A DNA stretch of 64,000 bases from GCA-002733465 sp039969155 (GCA_039969155.1 JBDVOJ010000113.1:1-64000), one strand, 5' to 3'; shown: positions 17,055 to 27,024, counted from the first letter of the stretch. A program made the numbers and translations. Notes: generated by a model not told the origin, from the sequence alone.

Positions 17055-18914
17055 ATGATTTATAGATTTAATGATTTCGTTTTTGACGAAAATAATTTTA
17101 CAGCGCACAAAGGTGATACTGAACTCAGCATCGAACCATTGGTGTTTGATCTGGCAATCTATTTACTCAAAAACAAAGAACGAGTGGTAACTAGAGCGGA
17201 AGTATTGGAACAGATTTGGAAAGGTCGAACGGTATCTGATTCTACATTAAGTAACCACATTAAAACACTTCGTGCTGTGATTGGTGATGATGGCAAAAAG
17301 CAGCGCTGCGTTAAAACGGTTCATGGTCGAGGTTACCAATTTATAGCCGAGGTAACCCAAGTTTCAGCAAATAAGCTCCCCAACGATAATTCAGTAAAAC
17401 ATGCCAATGATAATACGCCGTGGCGATACCCTTGGCGCTTTAGCATGCTAGTGTTGGCGTTTTTAAGTATGAGTTATCTGGCTATTCATTTAATCAGTCA
17501 ACAGAACAAGGAGGCTGAAATTGACCAAAAGTTCGATAAATCGATAGCTGTTTTAGCATTTCGTGATATGAGTGTGCTAAAAAACCAAAACTATTTTGCT
17601 GAAGGAATTAGTGAAGAAATCCTTAACTTGCTAGCCAAGATTAAGGAGTTGAAGGTAATTAGTAGAACGTCTTCATTTTCTTATCAAGGTAAAGAAAAAG
17701 ACATCACTATTATTGGGAAAGAGCTGAATGTTCGCTATCTTATTGAAGGAAGTGTGCGTAAACAGGGAGATGCGATTCGAATTACGGTTCAATTAATCGA
17801 TGCGCTAGATGGTTCGCATGTTTGGTCGGAAGTTTACGACAAGCAAATGCCGGATATCTTCGCGCTGCAAGACGAAATCGCCCAAGTTGTTTCTGATAAA
17901 CTAGAAATTACCTTGCTACAAGATGAAATACCTAAAACAGCTCATGCGGATCCTGAGGCCTACCTACTCTATTTGGAAGCAAGCGCTGTTTTTTCTCAAC
18001 ATACTCAAGAAGCAACTGAAAACGCGAAAAAGCTAACTTATCAATCTCTGGAGATCGATGCGAACTATGCACCTACTTGGAATTTATTAAGTAATATACA
18101 CTATCGAGAAACAACCAATTTAAGCCCGGCTGAGTCAAAGCTGGGTTATCAAAAACAGAGAGAAACCGCTGAAAAAGCGATTGAGCTAGATCCCACTTTT
18201 GCTTCTGCTTATGCGTCGCTTGCGAGAATAGATATTCATGAATGGAAACATCATTCGGCGATTAAAAATATTGATAAAGCGCTAGAGCTTGATGCCGGCA
18301 GTCCCAATTTGATCGCCGCTGCTAGTGATATTAAGTTTTGGGCCGGTTACCTAGATGAAAGTGCAATCTTGATTAACCAAGCGATTAAGAGTGACCCGTT
18401 AACCTACATTAATTATTATAACAGCGCGATTGGTTTGTATGTTGCAAACAAACACACAGAGGCGCTAGCAGATATCGACAAGTATATCCTCCGGCAACCG
18501 ACCTCTGAAGTTGCTCGCGCTTATCGTGCCTTTATACTTCTTGAACAAGGCGAAAATGAAAAGGCACATCAATCGTCTCAGATAGAAAGGAATGGATACT
18601 GGAAATTTTATTCTCAATCAAAGACATTCTTTTCGCTAGGTAAGATCAATGAATCGGATAATGCTCTTAACGAGTTCATTAGTCGTTACGGAGATTCAGA
18701 TCCGAGTTCAATCGCTGATATCTATGCGTATCGAAAAGACAGGGTGAACACCTATAAGTGGCTCGATAAAGCAATCGAAACACGGGATGATTATTTGATT
18801 GAAACCATTCAATACCCCTCTTTCTCATTTCTCTATCAAGATAAGCGTTGGCAATCCCTATTAAATTCAATGGGGCTGTTTGAGAGCCATTGGTTATATG
18901 GTGCGATAGATTAA
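17055..18914 (+). CDS. CadC-like membrane regulator with wHTH, TolB-like and TPR domains
   Basis: 619 aa from the ATG at 17055. Residues about 4-100 form an OmpR/PhoB-type winged helix ('SDSTLSNHIKTLRAVIGD', 'VKTVHGRGYQF'). One membrane span lies at about 129-147. The periplasmic part begins with a TolB-N-like domain (about 160-285: 'KSIAVLAFRDMS', 'ARYLIEGSVR'-type core) and ends in several TPR units. This build senses an external signal and acts directly on DNA without phosphorylation. Target genes are unknown; the divergent sigma operon is one possibility. Confidence 0.88.
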   Translation: MIYRFNDFVFDENNFTAHKGDTELSIEPLVFDLAIYLLKNKERVVTRAEVLEQIWKGRTVSDSTLSNHIKTLRAVIGDDGKKQRCVKTVHGRGYQFIAEVTQVSANKLPNDNSVKHANDNTPWRYPWRFSMLVLAFLSMSYLAIHLISQQNKEAEIDQKFDKSIAVLAFRDMSVLKNQNYFAEGISEEILNLLAKIKELKVISRTSSFSYQGKEKDITIIGKELNVRYLIEGSVRKQGDAIRITVQLIDALDGSHVWSEVYDKQMPDIFALQDEIAQVVSDKLEITLLQDEIPKTAHADPEAYLLYLEASAVFSQHTQEATENAKKLTYQSLEIDANYAPTWNLLSNIHYRETTNLSPAESKLGYQKQRETAEKAIELDPTFASAYASLARIDIHEWKHHSAIKNIDKALELDAGSPNLIAAASDIKFWAGYLDESAILINQAIKSDPLTYINYYNSAIGLYVANKHTEALADIDKYILRQPTSEVARAYRAFILLEQGENEKAHQSSQIERNGYWKFYSQSKTFFSLGKINESDNALNEFISRYGDSDPSSIADIYAYRKDRVNTYKWLDKAIETRDDYLIETIQYPSFSFLYQDKRWQSLLNSMGLFESHWLYGAID

Positions 18915-18969
18915 GATTCACTAAAATTTTGAAGTCCACTGAAGCAATGGGTATTCTTCAACTTAAATA

Positions 18970-18995
18970 AGGCTTTGCTAGATTGATCAAAGCCT
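18970..18995 (+). terminator. Probable terminator between convergent genes
   Basis: A perfect 8-bp stem AGGCTTTG / CAAAGCCT with a 10-nt loop, 55 bp after the CadC-like stop, followed by a T-rich but interrupted stretch. It could serve the convergent gene as well. Confidence 0.5.
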
Positions 18996-19017
18996 CATTC
19001 TTAGTTCTTGGGAATAC

Positions 19018-19644
19018 TTATTCTGAGAATAGAAATTCTCTCCAGCTGGACTTTTCTTCTTTTATTCCCTTTTCTGGATAAGAAAACTCTGCCATACGGT
19101 TACCTTTGTAATTCACTGCTCCAACAGAAAACATCATATTCCAGGTATTACCTGAAAACTTTTTGCGTGCTACCTGAACCTGTCTATGGGTCCCTTTAGC
19201 CCATATTGGACCTGATCGATTTTCGCGATCTTTAAGCCCGGAATAGGGTACCCAGAATCCAGCAAAATCTTTAAGAACCCACTTTCCATGTTTGTTCTCC
19301 CACCCTTCGTCGGTGAGTACACTTTCTCCCATTTGAGCGGAAAGATGAAAGTTATGCAATTCGCCAGTTTTCGAATTTTCGATATAAAGGTCCAACACCG
19401 TAATGTCTTCTGCTTTACCTTTGGCACAAATATAGAAGAAGTCTTTATCATGCATTAGATAAATGGCAACTTGTGCTGGCAGCTCAATTTTTGTGGCTAC
19501 CTGCCATTCATCATTAGCGCACCTTCCGTCGAGTAGCACCGGTTCGTTAGTAGGATTGATTCTGATGGCATCTGTGGCATTGGCTTTAAAAAAACCTAGC
19601 ATTAGGGTGGTCGTTAGTATCAGTAGTTTGGATAGTTTTGGCAT
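19018..19644 (-). CDS. Exported protein with a DOMON/CBM9-like beta-sandwich
   Basis: 208 aa with a signal peptide ending near residue 23 (ANA). The rest looks like one beta-sandwich of the carbohydrate-binding family 9/DOMON kind: 'LDGRCANDEW' at the start is the usual opening of that fold, and 'WNMMFSVGAV' a core strand. No catalytic residues are obvious. It is a single gene facing the CadC-like regulator. A sugar- or heme-binding role is inferred from fold resemblance only. Confidence 0.6.
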   Translation of the reverse strand: MPKLSKLLILTTTLMLGFFKANATDAIRINPTNEPVLLDGRCANDEWQVATKIELPAQVAIYLMHDKDFFYICAKGKAEDITVLDLYIENSKTGELHNFHLSAQMGESVLTDEGWENKHGKWVLKDFAGFWVPYSGLKDRENRSGPIWAKGTHRQVQVARKKFSGNTWNMMFSVGAVNYKGNRMAEFSYPEKGIKEEKSSWREFLFSE

Positions 19645-19668
19645 AAGATTTCTCCTGTAATAAAGTAG

Positions 19669-19690
19669 CCTGAGTGAAGTCGAAGGCGCT
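19669..19690. repeat. Half-site of the dispersed GAGCGNAGTCGAA palindrome
   Basis: The sequence CCTGAGTGAAGTCGAAGG resembles one arm of the palindromic repeats at 26961, 29411 and 31211. The second arm is not convincing here, so this is probably a decayed copy. Confidence 0.35.
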
Positions 19691-19928
19691 TTCAGGTTTA
19701 AAGCTGAAACCCTGCTAGTGAGCTATTTCGGCCAGGCTCAATTTTCTAAGATTTGAGTGACTTGAATAAATTTAAACGAAACGAATATAAAACGCCTGAA
19801 TAGGCAATGACTTTTAGCTGACTTCTTGCTGACGTGGGATTATTGGTTAGGTAGTCGATGGATTAATTCGCCAATTTAAAATAGGTACAGTATTATTACC
19901 AAACAGTTCATCTTAGTTATTGATTATT

Positions 19929-20264
19929 ATGTCGTTTCCACCATGCCCCAATTGCCAGTCCGAATTTGTTTATCAAGACCAAGAGCTGCTCATATGCCCT
20001 GAATGCGCACATGAGTGGAACCCTAAAGAAGTTGCTGAAGACCAATTGGTCACTGTTAGGGACAGTAACGGAACTCTATTAGCTGAGGGCGATAAGGTCA
20101 CCATTGCAAAGGATTTAAAAGTCAAAGGTAGTTCGCTGGTTCTTAAAATTGGCACTAAAGCGGTCGTGAGACGAATTGTCGATGGAAAAGACCACCAGCT
20201 GGATTGCAAAGTTGATGGCGCGGGTGAAATGATGATCACTGCGCAATTTGTGAAGAAGGCGTGA
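19929..20264 (+). CDS. yjdM: YjdM/PhnA-family zinc-ribbon protein
   Basis: 111 aa from the ATG at 19929 (a TTG nine bases upstream is weaker). The N-terminal zinc ribbon has Cys6-x2-Cys9 and Cys23-x2-Cys26. The C-terminal SH3-like PhnA domain shows 'DSNGTLLAEGDKVT' and 'KDLKVKGSS', and matches the family end to end. Despite the historic name alkylphosphonate-utilisation protein, the family role is not settled. The next gene starts 4 bp after its stop. Confidence 0.92.
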   Translation: MSFPPCPNCQSEFVYQDQELLICPECAHEWNPKEVAEDQLVTVRDSNGTLLAEGDKVTIAKDLKVKGSSLVLKIGTKAVVRRIVDGKDHQLDCKVDGAGEMMITAQFVKKA

Positions 20265-20268
20265 TTCT

Positions 20269-21438
20269 ATGCTAGTAGAGACAAAACTACGAGAATTAGA
20301 GCGAAAAGGTGCGAACTCAGACTCTTTTGGTTCTACTAAACTAAAGCGAAACGTTTTGTCTACAAAATCAGTGTGGCCCATTGTTCTAATGTCGTTGGTT
20401 TATTTCTCAAACACCAATCAAGTCTTTGCTAAAGACGATCGAAACGACACTGTACAAATATCAGGTGTTGATCTCATCGATTCTCCCACAACGGAGAATA
20501 ATCAAGTCAATCAGATAGTAAAATACCCGATAAATAGTAACGCTCTTTATTGGTCTATCGAACACTTAAATAGCGCTCTACAGATAATTTCGGAATACGA
20601 GGCTTATGCGAGAGCGCATTATCCTAGTCCTACTCTTCCAGTTAAAGCTACTGCAAACAAAAGCGATTACCAAGCGCAATCACTAAGACTAAAGCAACTG
20701 AAACTTGAGTTAGATAAGTTATTTTCTAATGCTAGGCAAGAACTCACTATTAAGAAAAATTTAGGAGATAATTTATTAATCAATCAACATGAGGCCGATG
20801 TTAGCCAAAGGATCAACAACTTTAGACAGGCGATGAACTTAATACTTCAAATTTATAACAAGTTAGGAGCTCTTGAACTAGGTGAAAACCGAAAAAAACT
20901 ATTAATAACTTCTGAGAACTATGCGTTAGAAATGTTAAAAGGGGTAGACAAAATCTATTGGGATAGTTTTCTGTATTCTCCGTCATCAAATCTGACTTTG
21001 TCTTCACATAACTTTGCTGAGATGCTTTTTGGCATTACTGGAAAGAAGCAGTTGACTGATTATTTAACGGCACAGTCTCAGCGTGCAAGTTACATAGCCT
21101 TCAATTATGCTGAACCAATCATAACTTTTATGGCGAATATGAAGGGGGCGGCAGATGAAAGTAGGCTCTTTAATAAATGGAAGAATTCTTTGATTGCTCT
21201 ACATAAACAAAGATATCAAGAACCAGATAATTCCCAAAACAAAATCGAAAGAATGTTCACTATTCAGCTGTTGAATACTAATAAAGGTAATTGTTTAAAA
21301 CAGATTAAACTAGTCCAGATAAATCGAGAAAATGATATTTTTTCTGAAAGCATGAATAGAATAATTAGGTCGATAAAAAAGCACTGTGAGAATTTACAGA
21401 GCGATAATACTGTTGAGAGAAACCATAGTACCAAATAA
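20269..21438 (+). CDS. Exported helical protein of unknown function
   Basis: 389 aa. An N-terminal charged stretch of about 30 residues leads into a hydrophobic segment (about 34-52) ending in a signal-peptidase-like 'VFA', so export with an unusually long n-region is likely; a later non-ATG start is possible. The remainder is helical, with Lys/Leu-rich heptad-like stretches and no recognised domain. It begins only 4 bp after yjdM and probably shares its transcript, though a functional link is not evident. Function unknown. Confidence 0.65.
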   Translation: MLVETKLRELERKGANSDSFGSTKLKRNVLSTKSVWPIVLMSLVYFSNTNQVFAKDDRNDTVQISGVDLIDSPTTENNQVNQIVKYPINSNALYWSIEHLNSALQIISEYEAYARAHYPSPTLPVKATANKSDYQAQSLRLKQLKLELDKLFSNARQELTIKKNLGDNLLINQHEADVSQRINNFRQAMNLILQIYNKLGALELGENRKKLLITSENYALEMLKGVDKIYWDSFLYSPSSNLTLSSHNFAEMLFGITGKKQLTDYLTAQSQRASYIAFNYAEPIITFMANMKGAADESRLFNKWKNSLIALHKQRYQEPDNSQNKIERMFTIQLLNTNKGNCLKQIKLVQINRENDIFSESMNRIIRSIKKHCENLQSDNTVERNHSTK

Positions 21439-21573
21439 GCCTTCTATAGATTCCCGCGTCGCATCTCCTCGAATGATGAGAAATCATTTATCTGTTTTTT
21501 TATGATTTGATGAATCTTAATGAATTAGAAACTGAACGTCTTGTTAATGCTAAGAATAAGTCAGGAGTTAAAT

Positions 21574-22104
21574 ATGAAAGTTAACGAAATGATGCCTCGG
21601 ATAATATTGCCGAGAATAGATGGTCTACAATTTGATAGTCATTCTTTACAGGGAACAAGGTATTTACTCACTTTCTTTAGGTTTGCAACCTGTCCTTTTT
21701 GTAACATGCGAATGGCAGAGTTAATAAAAGCAAAATCAGAGTTGGAAGAGAATTTCGAAATCGTTGCTATTTTCGAATCCAACATCGACCACTTAAAGAA
21801 GCACGCGAACAAGCACGTCGCCAAATTCCCGATTTTGGCTGATGAAAAACGGGAATACTATCAATTATTTGGGGTTGATAAGTCGCTGATAGGAATGGTG
21901 AAGGGAATGTTATTGCGTCTACCAACTTTATTGACTGCTATTTTTAGAGGTTATATTCCACGAGAGGTTTCGTCTCGATTTTTAACTATGCCATTATCGT
22001 TGCTTGTAGATGAGCAAGGCGTCATTCAAACAGTTTATCAAGGTAAGGATGAGGGCGACCACATACCTATTAATAAGGTGTTGAGCTTCGCTAAGGAAAT
22101 GTAA
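21574..22104 (+). CDS. AhpC/TSA-type redoxin
   Basis: 176 aa from the ATG at 21574, which is preceded by CAGGAG at a good distance; upstream in-frame starts lack this. The thioredoxin-fold motif 'FATCPFCNMR' gives a Cys40-x2-Cys43 pair in the peroxiredoxin position. 'FPILADEKREYYQLFGV' and 'SLLVDEQGVIQTVYQGKD' are core strands of the AhpC/TSA family. Cytoplasmic. It probably reduces peroxides or disulfides; the partner reductase is not nearby. Confidence 0.85.
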   Translation: MKVNEMMPRIILPRIDGLQFDSHSLQGTRYLLTFFRFATCPFCNMRMAELIKAKSELEENFEIVAIFESNIDHLKKHANKHVAKFPILADEKREYYQLFGVDKSLIGMVKGMLLRLPTLLTAIFRGYIPREVSSRFLTMPLSLLVDEQGVIQTVYQGKDEGDHIPINKVLSFAKEM

Positions 22105-22233
22105 CTGACATCTATGACAATATAGTACCCAAGAAGATTGGCATGAATAAAGAGTCTGCTAAAAGCTTTCGAGAAATTAGCGATCAAAAATGTTGTGAAA
22201 AGCAATTCGTGCCAGAGACGTTTAACAATTTCG

Positions 22234-23211
22234 CTAAACACGCCAAAGAAAAGTGAGACTTCCGTATTGCAATACATCTTCAATGTTTTCATCAACAGAA
22301 AAAATGCCGACCTTGATATTGTTAACAGCGAAAGTAATCGAAAAATCCTGCCAAGAATAAGCTAACCCCAAAAATCCACCTGATTGTAGTCGTTGATAGT
22401 TGATTGATGCACTATTCGAAAATGTATTTCCATCTGCATGAATGTTGTTGAATAAATGAGCGAAATGTAACCCTGCATAGACATACCATCCGCCCTCTAT
22501 AGCAACCGGATTAGTAGTGCGACTTGGAGATAAAAGGCCTGCTGCATAGGTCTCTTCGATTTCCTGACCATAGCGGAGTAGAAAACCCGCGTTAATTGAA
22601 CTCTCAATGGTTCCTAGTTGAACTTCTGCCATGGAGACAAAATCCATGTTGTTAGATTTTGAATGCCAATTTCGCCATGCTCGACCTCTGGAAAACTGAA
22701 AGACTAGCTCGTTGTCGAGCTGTTGATCCCAACCTTCAGGCTGATCAGAGCCTATCATCTTATGAACAAATTTCTGGGTAGATTCAGCCCCAGACCAAGG
22801 TCCAACAACACCGAGGGTAGTACTAACCTTATCTGCAATAGAGCCATTTTGTACGATAAACGTTTGGTTCATAAATAGTAGCCCAGAATAGGGTAGCTGA
22901 CCTTCATCGGGAGTTTCTTGGGTGATGTCAAATGGCGTGAGTATTGCCTGTCCAATCGTTGTCGAACTAAACTGTTCCAGGTGTGTTTCTTCAGGCAAGC
23001 TCCATAACAGAGGGTTCAGCAATACTCCTGGGGTCAACTTGTCTGATTTTTGGTTTGTTTTATATTGTGAAAAATAAATTCCATTGGTGTAACCGCTATC
23101 TTCTCCAACAAAGATATCATTATCATAGGTCAACGAGCGCCACTCTGGGTCGCTGTGGCAATCGGGAGTATATATTCCCAAGCAAAATATAAGAGGAATA
23201 AGAAATTTCAC
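22234..23211 (-). CDS. Lipid A deacylase, LpxR family (DUF2219)
   Basis: 325 aa, an outer-membrane beta barrel with a signal peptide ending near residue 20. The family signature 'DND.F...D.GYTNG' covers residues 30-44 (Asn31, Asp32). 'GPWSGAESTQKFVHK' places the conserved His at 150, and 'PEGWDQQLDNE' follows. In Salmonella LpxR these Asn/Asp/His residues remove the 3'-acyloxyacyl chain of lipid A. The protein ends in aromatic Phe-x-Trp, as barrels often do. Single gene, convergent with the redoxin. Confidence 0.9.
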   Translation of the reverse strand: MKFLIPLIFCLGIYTPDCHSDPEWRSLTYDNDIFVGEDSGYTNGIYFSQYKTNQKSDKLTPGVLLNPLLWSLPEETHLEQFSSTTIGQAILTPFDITQETPDEGQLPYSGLLFMNQTFIVQNGSIADKVSTTLGVVGPWSGAESTQKFVHKMIGSDQPEGWDQQLDNELVFQFSRGRAWRNWHSKSNNMDFVSMAEVQLGTIESSINAGFLLRYGQEIEETYAAGLLSPSRTTNPVAIEGGWYVYAGLHFAHLFNNIHADGNTFSNSASINYQRLQSGGFLGLAYSWQDFSITFAVNNIKVGIFSVDENIEDVLQYGSLTFLWRV

Positions 23212-23510
23212 TAGTTTTCTTCTCGAATGTTCGTTTCTTTCTGGACATCATTATAAGTATTTGGGATCAGGTTTAAAGAATGAGTATTGATATTTCTTGA
23301 TCGAGGTCAGATCTGATGGGAGTTTTGACTTATGACAACGGGCTCTAGATCTATCTAGCTGAATTATTCAAAGCGAAGCTTTGATGACGCGCTCTTACAA
23401 AAGACAGGCGACTTGAACTATCTCGGCGGTGTCCTTTCTACGAAAATCATTTGTTGCTATGGCGGCTAAAAGCGCGAAGATTATCTTTAGGTCCCTAAAC
23501 CCTCAGGCTA
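23212..23510. other. Intergenic region between the LpxR-like and oadB genes
   Basis: About 300 bp with no supported gene. A 7-bp stem TCAAAGC/GCTTTGA with a 3-nt loop lies at 23368-23384. GAGGTCAGAT...TGAT at 23303-23317 faintly resembles the RAYT element end but is too short to claim. Confidence 0.35.
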
Positions 23511-24641
23511 TCAACCAACCAATGCCAACAAAATACCTGCCGCCACAGCCGAACCTAACACACCTGCCACATTTGGCCCCATAGCGTGCATCAACAAGAA
23601 GTTATGGGGATTTGCCTCTAATCCTAATTTGTTAGCCACACGTGCCGCCATAGGGACTGCTGAAACGCCTGCCGCGCCAATTAGAGGATTGATCGGATCT
23701 TTAGAAAGCTTATTCATTAATTTAGCCATTAATAATCCAGTAGCGGTTCCAATTGAAAACGCCACCGCACCTAAAGCTAAAATGCCAACGGTTTTCAAAT
23801 TTAGAAATGCATCGGCGCTGAGTTTTGAACCAACACCTAACCCTAAAAAGATAGTGACAATATTAATCAATTCATTTTGTGCTGTAGAACTTAAGCGCTC
23901 AACTACTCCAGACTCTCGCATTAAGTTACCTAAACAAAACATTCCAACTAATGGGGTCGCTGTTGGTAGGAAGAGGATGGTCATTAACAATACACCTAGC
24001 GGGAAAACTATTTTTTCAATCTTGGTGACATGACGTAGTTGAGCCATCTGAATTTTACGTTCATCTTCTGTGGTCAAGGCGCGCATAATCGGCGGCTGAA
24101 TAATTGGCACCAATGCCATATAAGAATAGGCTGCGACTGCGATTGCTCCGAGTAATTCTGGAGCTAGTTTTGACGCCAGGAAAATCGCTGTCGGACCATC
24201 AGCACCACCGATAATTGCGATTGCAGAAGCATCCTTTAGAGTGAATTCAATTCCGGGAACACCATTAAGTGCAATGGCTCCAAATAAAGTCGCGAAGATC
24301 CCAAACTGGGCGGCGGCTCCGAGTAATAACATCTTAGGGTTGGCGATCAATGCGCCAAAGTCCGTCATTGCTCCGACACCCATAAAAATTAATAACGGAA
24401 AAATTCCGGTATCTATCCCTGCATAATAAATGTAATGAAGCAAGCCACCCACTTCGGTAAAACCGGCCAACGGGATATTGGTAAGTATTGCGCCAAAACC
24501 GATTGGCAGTAGTAATAACGGCTCGAAACTTTTTGCGATGGCTAAGTAGAGCAAACCGCAGCCGACTAACATCATCACGATTTGGCCTAGCTCAAAATTA
24601 GCTAGTCCAGTCGATTGCCAAAGTATGGTTAATGATTCCAT
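23511..24641 (-). CDS. oadB: Na+-translocating oxaloacetate decarboxylase, beta subunit
   Basis: 376 aa integral membrane protein with about ten spans. It has the OadB signatures 'GIFPLLIFMGVGAMTDFG' and 'AIIGGADGPTAIF', the latter holding the Asp that couples carboxybiotin decarboxylation to Na+ export. It forms the OadABG complex with the genes immediately upstream, oadA ending 7 bp before oadB begins. The complex uses oxaloacetate decarboxylation to pump Na+ across the inner membrane. Related methylmalonyl-CoA and glutaconyl-CoA pumps share this subunit, but the alpha subunit supports oxaloacetate. Confidence 0.95.
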   Translation of the reverse strand: MESLTILWQSTGLANFELGQIVMMLVGCGLLYLAIAKSFEPLLLLPIGFGAILTNIPLAGFTEVGGLLHYIYYAGIDTGIFPLLIFMGVGAMTDFGALIANPKMLLLGAAAQFGIFATLFGAIALNGVPGIEFTLKDASAIAIIGGADGPTAIFLASKLAPELLGAIAVAAYSYMALVPIIQPPIMRALTTEDERKIQMAQLRHVTKIEKIVFPLGVLLMTILFLPTATPLVGMFCLGNLMRESGVVERLSSTAQNELINIVTIFLGLGVGSKLSADAFLNLKTVGILALGAVAFSIGTATGLLMAKLMNKLSKDPINPLIGAAGVSAVPMAARVANKLGLEANPHNFLLMHAMGPNVAGVLGSAVAAGILLALVG

Positions 24642-24648
24642 TAATCTA

Positions 24649-26442
24649 TTATCCTATGCTCAGCAACGATTGGCCGACGGAAACGCCATCGCCTTCTTTA
24701 ATATGAATGGCGGTGACTTTACCGGCTGCATTAGAGCGAATTTCAGTTTCCATTTTCATTGCTTCCATAATAATGAGTACATCGCCTTCGCCAACCTGGT
24801 CGCCTACATTCACTTGTAGTCTAAAAATGTTTCCGGCAAGGGGCGCATCCAATGAGCTTCCTCCTGCTGGTGCAGCCGCAGGCTCGGCTGGTGTTGAAGA
24901 ATCGGAAGTGGCAATGTTTTGAATCTCACCAGAGGGTGCAACGGTGACCTCGTAAACTTTGCCATCGACGCGCACTGAGTAGTTTTCAATCCCGCCAGAA
25001 GAACTTGCAGCAGGTGTTGCGCTAGCGGGAGTAAGAGTGGATGCTTTTTCGGGAATTGGCTCAAACGCATCGGGATTATTTCGGTTTTCTAAAAATTTCA
25101 AACCAATCTGAGGGAACAAGGCGTAAGTCAGCACATCGTCAATTTTGCTTTCTGCTAGTGTAATATTTTTGTCCGCAGCTAGTTTTTCTAACTCTGCGGT
25201 TAAACTTTCAACTTCTGGATCGATTAAGTCAGCCGGTCTGCAGGTGATTGCTTCGGCGCCGTCGAGTACTCGCTTTTGAAGTTCCTCGTTTACCGGCGCG
25301 GCAGTCGTGCCATATTCACCCTTTAAAACACCTGCAGTTTCTTTGGTAATTGATTTGTATCGCTCACCGGTCAAAACATTCAGCACCGCTTGAGTACCCA
25401 CGATTTGAGAGGTTGGCGTCACTAAGGGAATATAGCCGAGATCTTTTCTAACTTTGGGGATTTCTGTAAGAACTTCATCTAATCGATCCGCTGCGCCTTG
25501 TTCTCGCAATTGACTTTCCATATTAGTCAGCATGCCGCCAGGAACTTGGGCAATTAGAATTCGGGCGTCGATACCTTTCAAGCTTCCCTCAAAGGCAGCG
25601 TATTTTTCTCTTACATCACGGAAGTAAGTGGCTACTTCGGCGAGTTTCTTAAGGTCTAAACCTGTGTCCCGTGGAGTATCTTCAACAATCGAAACAAGCG
25701 TTTCTGTTGGTGAATGACCGTAAGTCATACTCATTGATGAAATCGCGGTATCAATCACGTCGATACCTGAATCAATCGCCTTCATATGAGTGGCAACGCT
25801 CAAGCCAGTGGTGGCATGACAGTGCAGCGCGATTGGTAACGACACGGTTTCTTTTAGTCGACCAATCAATTCTTCTGCTACATAAGGTTTTAGCAACCCA
25901 GCCATGTCTTTTATACACAAAGAGTGTGCACCAAAATCTTCGAGCTGCTTGGCCATGGTTAACCAACCTTGCAAGTCATGTACCGGGCTGACGGTATAGC
26001 TGAGAGTACCTTGAGCGTGAGCGCCAACTTTTACCGCAGCTTTTATTGAACCTTGCATATTGCGGACGTCATTCATGGCATCGAAAATTCTGAACACATC
26101 GACCCCATTGACATGAGCACGCTCGACAAATTTTTCCACTAAGTCATCGGCATAGTGACGATATCCCAAAATATTTTGGCCACGGAACAACATTTGTTGT
26201 TTGGTTTTTGGCATGGCCTTCTTAAGTGCGCGAATTCGCTCCCAAGGATCTTCACCAAGATATCGAATACACGAGTCGAAAGTCGCGCCGCCCCATGATT
26301 CGATTGACCAAAAACCAACTTCATCAAGTAAAGGGGCAATCGGAAGCATGTCTGCCAATCTAAATCGAGTTGCTAACAATGATTGGTGAGCGTCTCGCAG
26401 AACGACTTCAGTAATGCCTAGAGGCTTTGTTGGGCTGGACAT
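24649..26442 (-). CDS. oadA: Oxaloacetate decarboxylase, alpha subunit (carboxyltransferase-biotin carrier)
   Basis: 597 aa, full length. The N-terminal HMGL-like TIM barrel starts 'LRDAHQSLLATR' and carries 'ALHCHATTGL'. The PYC_OADA domain follows to about residue 450, then an Ala/Pro/Ser-rich linker. The C-terminal biotinyl domain has 'EAMKME' with Lys563 as the biotin site. It transfers CO2 from oxaloacetate to biotin for release through OadB. It lies between oadG and oadB in one leftward operon. Confidence 0.96.
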   Translation of the reverse strand: MSSPTKPLGITEVVLRDAHQSLLATRFRLADMLPIAPLLDEVGFWSIESWGGATFDSCIRYLGEDPWERIRALKKAMPKTKQQMLFRGQNILGYRHYADDLVEKFVERAHVNGVDVFRIFDAMNDVRNMQGSIKAAVKVGAHAQGTLSYTVSPVHDLQGWLTMAKQLEDFGAHSLCIKDMAGLLKPYVAEELIGRLKETVSLPIALHCHATTGLSVATHMKAIDSGIDVIDTAISSMSMTYGHSPTETLVSIVEDTPRDTGLDLKKLAEVATYFRDVREKYAAFEGSLKGIDARILIAQVPGGMLTNMESQLREQGAADRLDEVLTEIPKVRKDLGYIPLVTPTSQIVGTQAVLNVLTGERYKSITKETAGVLKGEYGTTAAPVNEELQKRVLDGAEAITCRPADLIDPEVESLTAELEKLAADKNITLAESKIDDVLTYALFPQIGLKFLENRNNPDAFEPIPEKASTLTPASATPAASSSGGIENYSVRVDGKVYEVTVAPSGEIQNIATSDSSTPAEPAAAPAGGSSLDAPLAGNIFRLQVNVGDQVGEGDVLIIMEAMKMETEIRSNAAGKVTAIHIKEGDGVSVGQSLLSIG

Positions 26443-26546
26443 AGTTCGTTTCCTTGGTGTTTCAGTTACTTGGCTAATTCATCTTCAATTGGATGATCGC
26501 CGAAATGGTTTTTTAATTGCGAATGTTCTTATTAGTTATTGTGTCT

Positions 26547-26807
26547 TTAATTGTTCTTGTTTCTGTATTGGGTTACGGCAGCGGAAATGGCAGCGACTAT
26601 CGATTGATCATTCTGATTGTGCGTTGGTGCCACGGGCTGGGGTGCCTTTGGCGCTACGACAGGATCGGGAAAGCGTACTCCTAGTGGCGCAATGATTGTT
26701 TTGATGACAACAATCAGCAAACTTAAGAATGCATAAACGAATGCCATACCGACTAGCATTAAAGTTGCAGCTTCATAAAATACACTTGTGGAGTCTTCCA
26801 AATCCAA
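26547..26807 (-). CDS. oadG: Oxaloacetate decarboxylase, gamma subunit
   Basis: 86 aa. One membrane span near the N terminus within 'AATLMLVGMAFVYAFLSLL', then a Pro-rich linker and a polar C-terminal tail ending 'AAISAAVTQYRNKN', the usual OadG plan. The tail binds OadA and zinc in characterised complexes. The start is a TTG after AAAAGGA; a second TTG two codons on is an alternative. First gene of oadGAB, with a 104-bp gap before oadA. Confidence 0.9.
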   Translation of the reverse strand: MDLEDSTSVFYEAATLMLVGMAFVYAFLSLLIVVIKTIIAPLGVRFPDPVVAPKAPQPVAPTHNQNDQSIVAAISAAVTQYRNKNN

Positions 26808-26960
26808 TTTTCCTTTTAACTAATTGAGAACAAAGCATAAATCGAACAGACCCTTGAGATCAAATAACTATTGATCATAGCTTGTGCGGGGTAGTGGATA
26901 GCAAGATGATTGAGGCTAGTCGAAATCCATCACTGGTTGGGGCTAGCTCTAGGTTTAAAA

Positions 26961-27016
26961 GCCTTCAACTCCGCTCAGGCCACTTGCGGTTAAGCCGATT
27001 GAGCGCAGTCGAAATC
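26961..27016. repeat. Dispersed palindromic repeat, copy A
   Basis: Two arms, CTTCAACTCCGCTCAGG and ATTGAGCGCAGTCGAAATC, are roughly inverted around a central spacer. The same arms occur at 29411 (same orientation) and 31211 (reversed), always between genes. This is a REP-like family. A degenerate arm also lies just upstream near 26906. Confidence 0.6.
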
Positions 27017-27024
27017 AGACATTC

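Noticed and set aside
23303..23317. GAGGTCAGAT..TGAT as a third RAYT element end
   Set aside because: Only about ten matching bases and no coding remnant nearby; within chance.
24229..24900. Long frames on the plus strand opposite oadA and oadB
   Set aside because: They are antisense shadows of strongly conserved genes with no ribosome site or family match.
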